A model generated the notes under the pieces. The model saw nothing but the letters and a program-made list of their open reading frames with translations. It did no database searches and had not been told where the DNA came from. The translations under genes and the position numbers were made by a program. DNA of 64,000 nt from Rhodoferax sp. (GTDB lineage: Bacteria; Pseudomonadota; Gammaproteobacteria; Burkholderiales; Burkholderiaceae_C), in assembly GCF_018780565.1 (NCBI RefSeq), contig NZ_JADMJN010000008.1, forward strand, positions 248,001 through 312,000, given 5' to 3'. Positions 15,853 through 25,481 of this stretch are shown here, one piece after another; the stretch's first letter is position 1; each line of letters begins with the position of its first letter.

Positions 15853-16362
15853 TCAGTGGGCGAGGCGTTTGATGCTGTCGTCGCACAGTTCGTCGAGCAC
15901 CAAGGCATCGGGCTCTTCGCCCAGACTCCAGTAAACCATCAGCACGATGATCTTGAGATCGTCCAGGGGCACGGCATCTGCGGGTATGGCCATGGCGCGG
16001 TCAATCACGAGCTCGCGCATATGGGCTGGCAGTACGCCAGCGGTTTCAAGAAAGCTGATAAAACCCAAACACTGTGAACCCAGGTGGTCCTGTTCGCTCA
16101 CCGAGTAGACGCGCATGCTCAGCGGGGACTGATTGATGGTCTTGAGGCCGGGCATTGCGACCGGGCATTCCAGCGCATCAGCTGGCACGGGCTGGCGCAG
16201 GCCGCGCGCCGCCAGATTCAGGTCGTTGAGCCAGGTGAGTGCATCTTGAATTTCGTCGGCATCAAAGCCAACCAGGCTCAATTTGCGCTCCAGGTGAGCC
16301 GATTCAGGACAGGCATCACCGTGCCAATAATTTTCGTAAACGAAGACAAGCACTTCAAACAT
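15853..16362 (-). CDS. smg: Smg/DUF494 family protein
   Basis: A 169-residue Smg (DUF494) protein. The ORF is open 10 codons further upstream, but MFEVLVFVYENYW at 16362 is the family start. It has acidic, helical character with GFDADEIQDALTWLNDL in the middle and DLKIIVLMVYWSLGEEPDAL near the end. The family lies beside dprA in many proteobacteria; its role is not established. It is the last gene of a LysM-dprA-smg series on the minus strand, with 68 bases to dprA. The usual next gene, topA, is not in this window. Confidence 0.9.
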   Translation of the reverse strand: MFEVLVFVYENYWHGDACPESAHLERKLSLVGFDADEIQDALTWLNDLNLAARGLRQPVPADALECPVAMPGLKTINQSPLSMRVYSVSEQDHLGSQCLGFISFLETAGVLPAHMRELVIDRAMAIPADAVPLDDLKIIVLMVYWSLGEEPDALVLDELCDDSIKRLAH

Positions 16363-16430
16363 GGAGTGCAATATAGCGCAGAAATATGCCACTCAAGGCA
16401 TCGAGTCGGACTTATCGCTCTATTCGGGCT

Positions 16431-17648
16431 TTAAGCTTGAGCCACGCGTTGAAACAGGCCCCCGGGCAGTCGTGCGACCAGGCCGTCGAGTTCCAGCCCC
16501 ATCAACTGCGCCTGCAGGTTGGCCGTATCCACGCCACAGCGTGCTTGCAGGGCGTCCAGACCGACTGGATCGAAGCCCAGCGCATGCAACAGTTCGTCTT
16601 CGGCACCCAGCAAGCCCTCTGCCTTCGCATCTCTTGCGTTGTCAGTTACGGATTCAATAGCGCTGCCGACGCTGCTGTCCAGTTTCAATTCTTCCAGGAC
16701 GTCTTGTGCCGACTCCACCAGTTTGGCCCCTTGTTTGATCAGGGCGTGGCAACCGCGTGCCTGCGTGGAGTGAATGGAGCCCGGAATGGCGAAAACGTCT
16801 TTACCCTGGTCTGCCGTCAATCGTGCGGTGATGAGTGAGCCTGACTTCAACGCCGCTTCAATGACCAGGGTGCCCTGTGCCAAGCCTGCAATGATGCGGT
16901 TGCGTTTGGGGAAATTTGCGGCCAGGGGTGGCGTACCGAGCGGATACTCGCTCACGATCAGACCGTTTTGGGCAATGCGATGAGCCAGTTCGCGGTGGTC
17001 TTTGGGGTACACACGATCAAGCCCGGTGCCAACCACTGCGACGGTTGCAAGTTGGTGGGAGCCAGGCGTCAGGCTGTCCAGCGCACCTTCATGTGCCGCG
17101 CCATCCACACCCAGCGCCAGGCCGGACACCACGGTCAAGCCGGCCTGCGCCAGCGCTTTTGAAAAATGCCGCGCGTTGGCAGCGCCTTGCGGTGTCGGAT
17201 TGCGACTGCCCACCACCGCAATGCTGTGCAGCAGGCTGTTTGCTATTAAATTAGAAGCTGGAGACCCTTGATTTGAAACGGCTTGGTCGTGATTTGATCT
17301 GAATTTTCCGGCGCCCAGCAGGTACAGCAACAAGGGCGGGTCCTCCATGGACAGAAGGGATGCGGGGTAATCGGGATCGCCCAGAACCACGATGTGGCGC
17401 ATGGCGCCTGCTTCTCCTGCTTCCTGTAACCAGGCCCAGGTCAATTCAAGCAAGGCCGCCAGTTCAGGCGGCTCTGCGCGCAGGGCTGCAGCCTGCCCAG
17501 CGTGCACCACCTGAAGCAGCGCGGTCGTGGATTGGCTGAACACCGCGTCCGGCAAGCCGAATACCGCCAGCAACTTGCGGGCGCTGGCGTTGCCAACACC
17601 TGGCGTGAGTGAAAGACGCAGCCAGGCCGCGAGTTCGTCGCGTTCCAC
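16431..17648 (-). CDS. dprA: DNA-processing protein DprA
   Basis: A 405-residue DprA, which protects incoming single-stranded DNA and loads RecA during natural transformation. The order is: N-terminal HhH/SAM-like region (LSLTPGVGNASARKLL, residues 12-27), Rossmann-like DNA-binding fold (VVGSRNPTPQG 145-155, VVSGLALGVDGAAH, FPKRNRIIAGLA, GSLITARLTADQGKDVFAIPG), and a C-terminal winged-helix-like segment. The start is GTG. Residues 114-141 are an insertion relative to the usual LLYLLG-x-VVGSRNP spacing and are encoded by AT-rich DNA. The gene begins 9 bases after the LysM protein stop. Confidence 0.93.
   Translation of the reverse strand: MERDELAAWLRLSLTPGVGNASARKLLAVFGLPDAVFSQSTTALLQVVHAGQAAALRAEPPELAALLELTWAWLQEAGEAGAMRHIVVLGDPDYPASLLSMEDPPLLLYLLGAGKFRSNHDQAVSNQGSPASNLIANSLLHSIAVVGSRNPTPQGAANARHFSKALAQAGLTVVSGLALGVDGAAHEGALDSLTPGSHQLATVAVVGTGLDRVYPKDHRELAHRIAQNGLIVSEYPLGTPPLAANFPKRNRIIAGLAQGTLVIEAALKSGSLITARLTADQGKDVFAIPGSIHSTQARGCHALIKQGAKLVESAQDVLEELKLDSSVGSAIESVTDNARDAKAEGLLGAEDELLHALGFDPVGLDALQARCGVDTANLQAQLMGLELDGLVARLPGGLFQRVAQA
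17226..17309 (-). other. AT-rich in-frame insertion within dprA
   Basis: About 28 codons (KFRSNHDQAVSNQGSPASNL and neighbours) separate LLYLLG from VVGSRNP in DprA, where most family members have a much shorter link. The DNA is noticeably AT-richer than the gene around it and contains TTTAATAGC on the coding strand, similar to the AATAGC-bearing inverted repeat at 49838-49854. It keeps the frame and probably forms a surface loop. Confidence 0.5.
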
Positions 17649-17657
17649 CAGCAGTAC

Positions 17658-18878
17658 TTAGCGTGGATTGACCAGACGGTCGCCTACTTTGGCGCCATCG
17701 GTGATTTCCAGCACCAAGGCATAGGAAAGCTTCTCGAAGGTCCGAAACACCATGAGCAGGCCATTGCGCTCATCCGGCAATTTCATTGCGACGCGATTTT
17801 CGTCAGTTTTGTCGATGATCCGCGCGCCATCTTTCATGATCGCCAACACGTGGCCGTTCTCAACGCCGTCCCGAGTTCCGCGGTTGATGACCACCACCTG
17901 GTTTTGCGCGGCATTCACCACGCCACTGCCGTAAACCGACACAATGCGTGCTTCCACCTTGGCTTGCGGTGCGTGCGGTACATAGCTCAGCAGTTGACGC
18001 TCCGGCTCGGGCAACAGGCGGTCACCGACGCGCATCTCTTCCTTGGCCGACACGATATCAATGGTGGCTGGAACGATGTCATTGCGGGCCTTGCCATCCT
18101 TGTCGGTAGATGCCTGGACGGACTCGCCACGCACCATCACGGCCTTGCCGACATACTGCGCCTCGTAACCCAGAACCTCACCGGTTCCCGGGTCCTTCAA
18201 GGGCGTTGCATTGCGGAAAATCCGGTATTCCTTTTGTTTTTTGCTGGCGTCATCGATGAGCATCGCATCGCCCTGGCCGCGCGCATAAGCACGGTCACCG
18301 CGGGCCAGAATCACCCGGCCTTCCTGAGCCGCCGCCACAATCCGGGGTGCCGACTTGAGTCCGTTTTCGTCGACGATCACCGGTTCCGCCAGGAAGGGCT
18401 CGATCAGGTGGTTTTTCAGGGTGGGCAGGGCATCGCTGGCCAGGCTTTCATAGCGTGTGCGTGGTGACACCTTGACTGTCTCGGTGGGCGGTGCGTCAGC
18501 GGCGGACTGCTTGGTTCGCAAGGTGGCGCGACCCTCTTTTCGTTCCAGGTGCAGCATCTGTCCAGGATAGATGAGGTGGGGGTTCTGAATGTCCTGCAGG
18601 TTCATGCCCCACAACTCAGGCCAGCGCCAGGGGTGTTTGAGAAAAACGCCCGAAATAGCCCACAAGGTGTCGCCACGTTTCACCGTATAGGTGTCGGGCG
18701 CGTTCGCAGCCAGTTCACTCAAGGCGACGCCGGCCTGCGCGACCTGCGCTGCGGTGGCCTTCTGGCCAGATGTGACCGGATAATTCTGGGCTGCCACAGG
18801 GTTTGCAACCAGGGTGCCGGTGAATACCGCCAGGGTGGCTATTGCGACCCTGGACTTTGCCATTATGTGTTTAGTCAT
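17658..18878 (-). CDS. LysM peptidoglycan-binding exported protein
   Basis: A 406-residue exported protein. Start ATG 18878 gives a signal peptide, MTKHIMAKSRVAIATLAVFT..., ending near VAAQ. A LysM domain follows (TYTVKRGDTLWAISGVFL, then NPHLIYPGQMLHL), about residues 62-115, which binds the glycan backbone. The remaining 270 residues form a beta-rich region of unknown function, seen in the betaproteobacterial proteins that regularly precede dprA. The ORF opens 48 codons earlier, but those residues are basic and would hide the signal peptide. It heads the LysM-dprA-smg operon, divergent from def across about 160 bases that must hold both promoters. Confidence 0.88.
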   Translation of the reverse strand: MTKHIMAKSRVAIATLAVFTGTLVANPVAAQNYPVTSGQKATAAQVAQAGVALSELAANAPDTYTVKRGDTLWAISGVFLKHPWRWPELWGMNLQDIQNPHLIYPGQMLHLERKEGRATLRTKQSAADAPPTETVKVSPRTRYESLASDALPTLKNHLIEPFLAEPVIVDENGLKSAPRIVAAAQEGRVILARGDRAYARGQGDAMLIDDASKKQKEYRIFRNATPLKDPGTGEVLGYEAQYVGKAVMVRGESVQASTDKDGKARNDIVPATIDIVSAKEEMRVGDRLLPEPERQLLSYVPHAPQAKVEARIVSVYGSGVVNAAQNQVVVINRGTRDGVENGHVLAIMKDGARIIDKTDENRVAMKLPDERNGLLMVFRTFEKLSYALVLEITDGAKVGDRLVNPR

Positions 18879-19037
18879 ATCTTGCTGCGTTACGAGTGCC
18901 TGCTGGGCTGATCGAAAATCTTGATAAATCACGCGCGATTTTGCGCTCAAGCCCTTGATTCGGCAACGTTTTCTGGCCCTGACCTGTACCGGACTCGCGA
19001 AAAGTAGCGAAAATAACGACATCTTTGAAGAGAATCC

Positions 19038-19547
19038 ATGGCTTTATTACCCATTCTTTGTTTTCCCGATCCCAAATTGCACAAGGTGGCCCAGCCGGTG
19101 CAGACGGTGGATGCCCGCGTCAAGACGCTGATTGTGGACATGCTTGCCACCATGTATGACGCCAAAGGCATTGGCCTGGCGGCGACGCAGGTTGATGTGC
19201 ATGAACGCTTGATCGTGATTGATGTGTCTGAAGAGCGCGACCAGCCCCTGGTGCTCATCAACCCCGAGATCGTCTGGACCAGTGCCGAGACGCACCTGAA
19301 CGAAGAGGGATGTCTGTCGGTGCCCGGTATTTACGATGGCGTGCAACGCTTCAACGCGATCACGGTCAGGGCGCTGGACGGGGAAGGCAATTCCCGCACC
19401 GTTGAGGCGGAGGATCTTTTGGCCGTGTGCATCCAGCATGAGATGGACCATCTGCTGGGCAAGGTGTTTGTCGAGTACCTTTCACCTCTCAAGCGCGACC
19501 GGATCAGGAAAAAAATGCTCAAGGCGCAGCGAGAGGACTCGCGTTGA
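19038..19547 (+). CDS. def: Peptide deformylase
   Basis: A 169-residue metalloenzyme that removes the N-formyl group from nascent proteins. All three family motifs are intact: GIGLAATQ (residues 45-52), EEGCLSVPG with the metal-ligand Cys, and QHEMDHL with the two His ligands and catalytic Glu. Start ATG 19038 gives the standard N-terminus [15 protein letters not shown]. It overlaps fmt by four bases, so the two formylation enzymes are translationally coupled. Confidence 0.97.
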   Translation: MALLPILCFPDPKLHKVAQPVQTVDARVKTLIVDMLATMYDAKGIGLAATQVDVHERLIVIDVSEERDQPLVLINPEIVWTSAETHLNEEGCLSVPGIYDGVQRFNAITVRALDGEGNSRTVEAEDLLAVCIQHEMDHLLGKVFVEYLSPLKRDRIRKKMLKAQREDSR

Positions 19548-20515
19548 GGGTGATTTTTGCGGGCACGCCTGAATTTGCGCGCGTGGCTCTGGAGCGTCTG
19601 CATGCAGCCGGGTTGGAGATTGCACTGGTCCTGACCCAGCCCGACCGCCCCGCCGGTCGGGGCATGAAATTGCAGGCCTCGGCGGTCAAGCAGTTTGCCC
19701 TGGACCACGCCATCCCCGTTGCGCAGCCGCGCAGTCTGCGCCTGGATGGCAAATACCCCGAGGACGCCGTCGCGGCGCGCGCGGCCATGGAGGCTGCCAG
19801 AGCCGATGCCATGGTCGTGGCCGCCTACGGCCTGATCCTGCCCCAGTGGGTGCTGGACATGCCGATGCAGGGGTGTTTCAACATTCACGCTTCCCTGCTG
19901 CCGCGCTGGCGCGGTGCGGCGCCCATTCACCGCGCCATTGAGGCGGGCGATGCCGAGACGGGCGTGACCATCATGCAGATGGACGCGGGGCTGGATACCG
20001 GGGACATGCTGCTGGTTGAAAAACTGCCGATTGACGCCAACGACACTACCGCCACCCTGCACGACAAACTGGCGGCCCTGGGTGGCCATCTGATGGTCGA
20101 GGCGCTGGAGCTGGCGGCTTGTGGCAGCTTGAAGCCAGTGCCTCAGCCCTCGGAGGGCGTGACTTATGCGTACAAAATCGAGAAACACGAGGCGGCGATT
20201 GACTGGACGCAGGATGCCGGGCAGATTGTGCGGCGGGTGCGCGCTTTCAATCCGGCTCCGGGCGCCAGTTCAGAAGTGAGCGGCGAAACCTTGAAAATCT
20301 GGGCCGCCAGGATCGGCTCCGGTGCACCGGCTCCCGATGCGGAATTCGGGTCAATTCTGAGTGTGACCCCCGACGGTATTGCGGTGAGTGCTATGAATTC
20401 GATAGTTATTATCACCGAGCTGCAGCGCTCTGGCGGCAAACGCCTGGGCGTGGCGGACTTCCTGCGGGGCTTTGATTTGCGTCCCGGCATGGGCTTTAAA
20501 AAGCGTGCCAGCTAG
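19544..20515 (+). CDS. fmt: Methionyl-tRNA formyltransferase
   Basis: A 323-residue enzyme that formylates initiator Met-tRNA using 10-formyl-tetrahydrofolate. It begins with TTG at 19544, overlapping the def stop as TTGA; AGAGGA lies upstream. The N-terminus [11 protein letters not shown] and the catalytic-site stretch [20 protein letters not shown] are canonical. The C-terminal OB-fold region reads [21 protein letters not shown]; the AMNSIV part comes from an AT-rich GCTATGAATTCGATAG stretch at about 20390-20405, unlike the GC-rich codons around it. The azlC start overlaps its stop by one base. Confidence 0.96.
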   Translation: MRVIFAGTPEFARVALERLHAAGLEIALVLTQPDRPAGRGMKLQASAVKQFALDHAIPVAQPRSLRLDGKYPEDAVAARAAMEAARADAMVVAAYGLILPQWVLDMPMQGCFNIHASLLPRWRGAAPIHRAIEAGDAETGVTIMQMDAGLDTGDMLLVEKLPIDANDTTATLHDKLAALGGHLMVEALELAACGSLKPVPQPSEGVTYAYKIEKHEAAIDWTQDAGQIVRRVRAFNPAPGASSEVSGETLKIWAARIGSGAPAPDAEFGSILSVTPDGIAVSAMNSIVIITELQRSGGKRLGVADFLRGFDLRPGMGFKKRAS

Positions 20516-21246
20516 TGTTTTTCCTGCCTGGCAACTTCCGGCATCCCGAATTTCGCCAGGGCGCACTGGATTCCTTGATGGTGGCCCCTGGCATCGCCGC
20601 CTGGGGCTTGATGACCGGCGTGGCGATGATGAATTCCGGTATGAGCACTTTCGAGGCGCTGCTGATGAGTTTGATCGTCTATGCCGGCAGCTCCCAGTTG
20701 GCCGCCATTCCGCTGCTTTCTGCGGGCGCACCGATGTGGGTGGTTTTGGCGACCGGGTTCTGTGTCAACCTGCGCTTCGTGGTCTTCAGCGCTCACATGC
20801 GCCCCTACGTAATGCATCTGCCACTCTGGCAGCGGTGCGCCACCGGCTACTTCACGGCGGACCTGAGTTACGTCTTGTTTACCAAGCGGTATCCCCACCA
20901 CGGCAGCAATGCGGAGCAACTGGGTGCCCAGCAAGCCTATCTGGCGGGAAATTGTGCGGTCAATTGGCTGGCCTGGGTCGGCTTCAGCGTGGTGGGCGTG
21001 GTGCTGGCCAATTTGGTGCCAAGCCAATGGGGTCTGGGCTTTGCCGGCATCCTGGCCTTGCTGGGCATTTTGTGTTCCCTGGCATCAAGCCGGCTGCGCC
21101 TGATGTCGGCCGGTATTGCGGGGGCTGCTGCGGTGGCGGCCTTTGCCCTTCCCTTCAAGCTCAATATTCTGGTGGCCATTGCCGCGGCCGTCGCCTGCTG
21201 CCTGGTGCTTGAAAAAACATCCCTGGGCCATCGGGAGCCTTCATGA
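20515..21246 (+). CDS. azlC: AzlC-type branched-chain amino acid exporter, large subunit
   Basis: A 243-residue inner-membrane protein of the AzlC/YgaZ family, the larger subunit of LIV-E type exporters. It begins with GTG in the TAGTG that ends fmt. Recognisable elements are GALDSLMVAPGIAAWGLMTG, SLIVYAGSSQLAAIPLL, NLRFVVFSAHMRPYV and the C-terminal hydrophobic spans (LLGILCSLASSRLRL). About seven hydrophobic segments are visible. Its ATGA overlap with azlD indicates a two-subunit transporter. Export of valine or related amino acids is the known role of characterised members; the substrate here is not shown. Confidence 0.93.
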   Translation: MFFLPGNFRHPEFRQGALDSLMVAPGIAAWGLMTGVAMMNSGMSTFEALLMSLIVYAGSSQLAAIPLLSAGAPMWVVLATGFCVNLRFVVFSAHMRPYVMHLPLWQRCATGYFTADLSYVLFTKRYPHHGSNAEQLGAQQAYLAGNCAVNWLAWVGFSVVGVVLANLVPSQWGLGFAGILALLGILCSLASSRLRLMSAGIAGAAAVAAFALPFKLNILVAIAAAVACCLVLEKTSLGHREPS

Positions 21247-21593
21247 GTGAACTGGCCGATTGGCGCACCATCGTCATCATCATCGGGCTGGCATGCATCA
21301 CGGTGTTGACACGTTCGCTGTTCTTCATCTCCAGCAAACAGTGGAAGCTGCCCCACTGGGCGCAGCGTGGGCTGCAGTATGCGCCGATTGCGGCATTGTC
21401 CGCAGTGATCGCGCCAGAGCTGGTGATGACGCAGGGTCACCTGATCAGTGGCTGGCAGGATGCCCGGATTTTTGCCGCGATTGCCGGTGCCGCCTGGTTT
21501 TTTCAGCGCAGAGGGGCCGGCCAGGCCGTGCTGGGCACGATTGTGGCGGGCATGGCGGTGTACTTGCCATTGCATTTGCTGCTGGGCTGGTAG
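21243..21593 (+). CDS. azlD: AzlD-type exporter small subunit
   Basis: A 116-residue AzlD family membrane protein with about four hydrophobic segments (IVIIIGLACITVLTRSLFFI, YAPIAALSAVIAPELVM, IFAAIAGAAWFFQ, GTIVAGMAVYLPLHLLLG). The start ATG overlaps the azlC stop as ATGA. It pairs with AzlC to export branched-chain amino acids. The length is normal for the family. Confidence 0.92.
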   Translation: MSELADWRTIVIIIGLACITVLTRSLFFISSKQWKLPHWAQRGLQYAPIAALSAVIAPELVMTQGHLISGWQDARIFAAIAGAAWFFQRRGAGQAVLGTIVAGMAVYLPLHLLLGW

Positions 21594-21654
21594 CCGGGAC
21601 GGGTAGCCCGCTTCTACAATCCGGGCAGTCCTATTTCTACCGTCAGGGTTTTTC

Positions 21655-22848
21655 ATGAACGTCATCCGCTTCTCCGACCTGTGCGCCCAAGGCCAAGCCA
21701 AGGGCAAACGCGTTTTCATCCGTGCCGATCTCAATGTGCCGCAAGACGACGCGGGCGTCATCACCGAAGACACCCGGATCCGCGCTTCCATTCCCTGCAT
21801 CCAGATGGCGCTGGATGCTGGCGCCGCCGTGATGGTGACCTCTCATCTGGGGCGTCCGACCGAAGGTGAGTTCAAACCCTCCGACTCCCTGGCGCCGGTT
21901 GCCAAGCGGATGGCCGAACTGATGGGTCGCGAGGTGCCGCTGCTGGCCAACTGGGTGGACGGCGTCCAGGTGCAGCCCGGCCAGTTGGTGCTGCTGGAGA
22001 ACTGCCGCGTCAACAAAGGCGAGAAGAAAAACAGCGAAGACTTGGCTAAAAAAATGGCCGCCCTTTGCGACATTTTTGTGCACGATGCCTTTGGTACTGC
22101 GCACCGCGCCGAAGCCTCCACCTACGGCATCGCCCAGTTTGCCAGGGTTGCCTGTGCAGGTCCCCTGCTGGCGGCTGAAATGGATGCGATCACCCTGGCC
22201 CTGGCCAATCCGAAGCGTCCGCTGGTCGCGATCGTGGCGGGCTCCAAAGTTTCCACCAAATTGACCATCCTCAAGAGTCTGTCCAGCAAGGTGGACCAGT
22301 TGATCGTTGGCGGCGGCATCGCCAATACCTTCATGCTGGCGGCCGGCCTGAAGATTGGCAAAAGCCTGGCTGAGCCCGATTTGCTGGCCGATGCCCGGGC
22401 GGTGATCGAGTCCATGAAGGCCCGTGGTGCCGACGTGCCGATTCCGGTCGACGTGGTGACTGCCAAGACTTTTTCCGCTGACGCTGTAGCCACGGTCAAG
22501 GCCGCTACGGACGTGGCGGACGACGATCTGATTCTGGACATCGGGCCCAAGACGGCCGCCGCTCTGGCCGAGAAGCTCAAGTCGGCCGGCACGATTGTCT
22601 GGAACGGTCCGGTCGGCGTGTTTGAATTCGCGGCGTTCGAGAACGGTACCCAAGTCATTGCCCACGCCATCGCCGAATCCAGCGCATTTTCTATCGCAGG
22701 CGGTGGCGACACCCTGGCCGCCATTGCCAAATATGGCATCGAGAAGCAGGTGAGCTACATTTCGACGGGGGGTGGCGCATTTCTGGAAGTGCTTGAAGGC
22801 AAGACTCTGCCGGCCTTTGATATATTGACGCGTCGTGCCGCAGCATGA
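21655..22848 (+). CDS. pgk: Phosphoglycerate kinase
   Basis: A 397-residue glycolytic kinase interconverting 1,3-bisphosphoglycerate/ADP and 3-phosphoglycerate/ATP. The N-terminal substrate domain has [12 protein letters not shown] and [11 protein letters not shown]; the middle has [15 protein letters not shown]; the C-terminal nucleotide domain has [26 protein letters not shown] and the closing [18 protein letters not shown]. The start, length and motifs are standard. TACAAT at 21615-21620 may be its -10 element. It stands alone, without gap or pyk beside it. Confidence 0.98.
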   Translation: MNVIRFSDLCAQGQAKGKRVFIRADLNVPQDDAGVITEDTRIRASIPCIQMALDAGAAVMVTSHLGRPTEGEFKPSDSLAPVAKRMAELMGREVPLLANWVDGVQVQPGQLVLLENCRVNKGEKKNSEDLAKKMAALCDIFVHDAFGTAHRAEASTYGIAQFARVACAGPLLAAEMDAITLALANPKRPLVAIVAGSKVSTKLTILKSLSSKVDQLIVGGGIANTFMLAAGLKIGKSLAEPDLLADARAVIESMKARGADVPIPVDVVTAKTFSADAVATVKAATDVADDDLILDIGPKTAAALAEKLKSAGTIVWNGPVGVFEFAAFENGTQVIAHAIAESSAFSIAGGGDTLAAIAKYGIEKQVSYISTGGGAFLEVLEGKTLPAFDILTRRAAA

Positions 22849-22855
22849 TCGCCGA

Positions 22856-22882
22856 GGCATCCGAATGTCTTTGCGGGATGCC
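22856..22882. terminator. Terminator-like hairpin after pgk
   Basis: GGCATCC (22856-22862) pairs with GGATGCC (22876-22882) around a 13-base loop, starting 8 bases after the pgk stop. There is no U-run after it, so termination is a weak guess. Confidence 0.3.
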
Positions 22883-22929
22883 GGTTTATCGCTTAAAGTA
22901 ATTGCGCTCTGTGCGAAAGTGCTCGGCCC

Positions 22930-23322
22930 ATGAATTTACAGGTTGCAAATATGACTTCAAGTGAAGCGAGCTCTTCGAACCAATATCTGGCTCTTGACAT
23001 TGGCATGGCCATGATGGGCTCGGAATCATCCTTGCGGAAAATTCTGAAAACCGTCGAAACCAGCCTCTCCGCCAATATTCCGGAAATCTGGAAGGCCCTG
23101 GAAGAGGACAACATTGCCGTGGCCAATCGCCTGTTGCATGGCATCAAGGGGTATGTGCCCATTTTCTGCACAGAGCCGCTGGTTGATCAGGTGACCCAAA
23201 CCGAGGTCCTGAGCAAAACCGAGCCCGCTGCCGCCGTCAAGCCGCTGTTTGCCTTGCTGGCGCCCAAGCTCGAAAGCTTGCTTGTGGAAATTCGTGCCTA
23301 TGTGGCGCAAGGGCCGGCTTAG
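22930..23322 (+). CDS. HPt (histidine phosphotransfer) domain protein
   Basis: A 130-residue all-helical protein with the HPt signature LLHGIKGYV; His70 with Lys73 and Gly74 matches the H-x2-K-G core of phosphotransfer domains. An alternative start at 22951 has AGG at 8 bases and may be the real one. It has no catalytic domain, so it would relay phosphate between a kinase or hybrid receiver and response regulators. A lone receiver follows at 23392, and a chemosensory cluster after that, making it a plausible shuttle between the kinase island and the chemosensory regulators. The partner is unknown. Confidence 0.75.
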   Translation: MNLQVANMTSSEASSSNQYLALDIGMAMMGSESSLRKILKTVETSLSANIPEIWKALEEDNIAVANRLLHGIKGYVPIFCTEPLVDQVTQTEVLSKTEPAAAVKPLFALLAPKLESLLVEIRAYVAQGPA

Positions 23323-23391
23323 AACCCCCGGTCGTCAATTTGGGTGGCAGATCGATAATTATTGGACCGTTCAGGTATACAGGTTGTTCAT

Positions 23392-23778
23392 ATGAAAGTT
23401 GCAGGCGCCAGGGTGTTGATTGTTGAGGATGACGCAGTCATGCGCACCTTCATGGAGAACTCGCTGCGGCGCATGGGTATTCATTCGATTGAAACCTGCG
23501 TCGATGGCTTGAGTGCGTTGACGTTGCTGGCCAAGTTCAAGCCGGACCTCATCCTGACCGATGTCCACATGCAGCCCATGGGAGGGCTGGAGTTTGTCAA
23601 GAAATTGCGCTCTGCCTCCAATGCGGCCGTCAAGAACATCAAGGTCATCTTCATGAGTGCCGACGCCAGTGCTGAAACCATTGGCGAGGCCTTGCCTTTG
23701 GGCATCCTGGGGTACATCGTCAAGCCACCGAGGCTCGAAGCCCTGAGGGCCAAGATGGAGCAGGCCCTGGGTTCATGA
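23392..23778 (+). CDS. Single-domain response regulator
   Basis: A 128-residue receiver with no output domain. It shows the acidic pair in VEDDAVMR, phosphoacceptor Asp57 in [17 protein letters not shown] (the conserved Ser/Thr) and Lys in VKPPR. ATG 23392 gives the standard REC start; an upstream in-frame TTG at 23362 is disfavoured. It lies between an HPt protein and an MCP and is a likely phosphate acceptor of that HPt. CAGGT occurs at 23372 and 23380 just upstream of the start, recalling the CAGGT elements at 25482 and 41914, though the spacing differs. Confidence 0.85.
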   Translation: MKVAGARVLIVEDDAVMRTFMENSLRRMGIHSIETCVDGLSALTLLAKFKPDLILTDVHMQPMGGLEFVKKLRSASNAAVKNIKVIFMSADASAETIGEALPLGILGYIVKPPRLEALRAKMEQALGS

Positions 23779-23836
23779 GTCTCTGAGTGTCCTGGACTTT
23801 TCCGCCTGCTTCTTGAAGAGAAGTTCAGGGCGCCTG

Positions 23837-25414
23837 ATGACTGACAACAACGTTTGGAAAAACACAGTGGCTAAAGATTCATCCAGCAAAGGCGATAGCG
23901 GATTTTTCAGACCAGGGGTTAATCTGATGTCGCACATCAGGACTGGCGCAAAAATGCTGTTTCTTCTGTTGGGCTTGCTGATCCCGCTCATTTTTTTTGC
24001 CGCCCAGTTTGTGATGACCCTGGCCGATGAGTCCCGCCTCGTGGCTGTGCTCGGGATGGTGGCAGGTCTCCTGCTTTACGCGTACCTGGGGTACAGCATT
24101 TACCTGGGCGCCCAGCGGATATCCGACCAGCTGGTGCGCGGTGTTCAAGCGGCGGGCAAGGGAGATCTTTCCATGCATTTGACGCACAAGCAAAAGGGCA
24201 CCTGGGGCGAGATTGGCTACGAATTTGAGCGCACGCTGGGTAGGCTGTCCGATATCGTGGGCAACGTCCGCAGTGCATCCGTCATGCTTGGGGAAACCGG
24301 TCGCGGGCTGGTGCAGGACACGCGTTCCCTGTCAGAGCGGGCGCAAGAGCAGGGCGCCAGCCTGCAGCAGACCGCCACGCACGTTCGTCGCGTGAGCGAA
24401 ACGGTGGCCAAAAATGCCGATGCCTCGCAGGAAATCAGTCTGATGACCAGCAGCATTCACAAGGAAGCTGAATCTGCCGGACAGTTGATGCAAAAAGCGG
24501 TGCAGAGCATGGGCCCCCTGCAGGCAGCCTCCGGGCGCATGAACGAAATCATTGGCACCATCGACAGCATTGCGTTCCAAACCAATATCCTGGCGCTCAA
24601 TGCCGCAGTCGAGGCTGCCCGGGCGGGTGAGCAGGGGCGTGGATTTGCCGTTGTGGCGGCCGAAGTCCGCAACCTGGCCAAACGCAGCCAGGAGGCCGCG
24701 GGCGAGGTCCGGGGCTTGATTGCGGAATCCTCCACCCATGTGGCCACTTCGGTCAGCGAAATTGATCAGGTCAGCGAGTTGATGGCAAGCCTGGTGACCG
24801 GCATTCGGGAAATTGCCATGAATATTACCGTCATGGCCGAAGGCAGCGCATCGCAAAGCTCTGCGCTGGAAGAGGTGGTGAATGCGGTCGGCGACCTCGA
24901 CACCCTCACCCAGGAAAACACCACGCTGGTGGCGCAGGCATCCGAAAAATCCGACAAGTTGATCAATCAGGCCTTTGACCTGGAAAATGCGGTCAGCTTC
25001 ATTCGCCTACGCCAGGGCTCGGCCGAGGAGGCCCGACAGATGGCGGTCGATGCCGTGTTGCATGCCCACGATGTGGGGTTTGAAAAGGCCATCGCTGATT
25101 TTCACGACCCGCAAGGCAAGTTCATTGACCGCGACCTCTACATTTTTGCTTTCAACCGCAATGGCGTCTACAAGGCTTTCGGCGGTGCACCAGAACGCGT
25201 TGGCCGGCGTCTGGAGGAGACACCGGGTCTTGATGGGCGTCGGTTGCTGGCCGATGCGTGGGCTGCGTGTGATGCCGGCGCGGGTTGGGTAACCTATGAC
25301 TTTGTCAACAAGTTCTCCGGCGAGATTCAGTCCAAATCGTCCTATGTGGTTCCTGTCGACAAGGATCACTTGCTTGGCTGTGGAACCTATCTCAATGACG
25401 ACATCCAGGCCTGA
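23837..25414 (+). CDS. Methyl-accepting chemotaxis protein with C-terminal Cache domain
   Basis: A 525-residue MCP. Two membrane segments (about 38-60 and 66-90) with almost no periplasmic loop are followed by a short HAMP-like region and the MCP signalling domain, whose hairpin tip ([20 protein letters not shown], then [12 protein letters not shown]) starts near residue 242. After the signalling domain, residues 400-525 form a single-Cache-like domain ([43 protein letters not shown]). A Cache domain at the C-terminus would lie in the cytoplasm, unlike the usual periplasmic position. CAGGG lies 7 bases before the chosen ATG; TTG 23813 is an alternative. Confidence 0.88.
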   Translation: MTDNNVWKNTVAKDSSSKGDSGFFRPGVNLMSHIRTGAKMLFLLLGLLIPLIFFAAQFVMTLADESRLVAVLGMVAGLLLYAYLGYSIYLGAQRISDQLVRGVQAAGKGDLSMHLTHKQKGTWGEIGYEFERTLGRLSDIVGNVRSASVMLGETGRGLVQDTRSLSERAQEQGASLQQTATHVRRVSETVAKNADASQEISLMTSSIHKEAESAGQLMQKAVQSMGPLQAASGRMNEIIGTIDSIAFQTNILALNAAVEAARAGEQGRGFAVVAAEVRNLAKRSQEAAGEVRGLIAESSTHVATSVSEIDQVSELMASLVTGIREIAMNITVMAEGSASQSSALEEVVNAVGDLDTLTQENTTLVAQASEKSDKLINQAFDLENAVSFIRLRQGSAEEARQMAVDAVLHAHDVGFEKAIADFHDPQGKFIDRDLYIFAFNRNGVYKAFGGAPERVGRRLEETPGLDGRRLLADAWAACDAGAGWVTYDFVNKFSGEIQSKSSYVVPVDKDHLLGCGTYLNDDIQA

Positions 25415-25481
25415 GGCGCGGGGCAGCTGAAGCTCCTCCCTTGCCTAGTTCGGTGTCAATCCTGCCGAACATCCGTACTCT

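Noticed and set aside
22894..22920. TAAAGTAA ... GCGAAAGT as a sigma-28 promoter before the HPt gene
   Set aside because: The -10 half matches the GCCGATAA consensus at too few positions.
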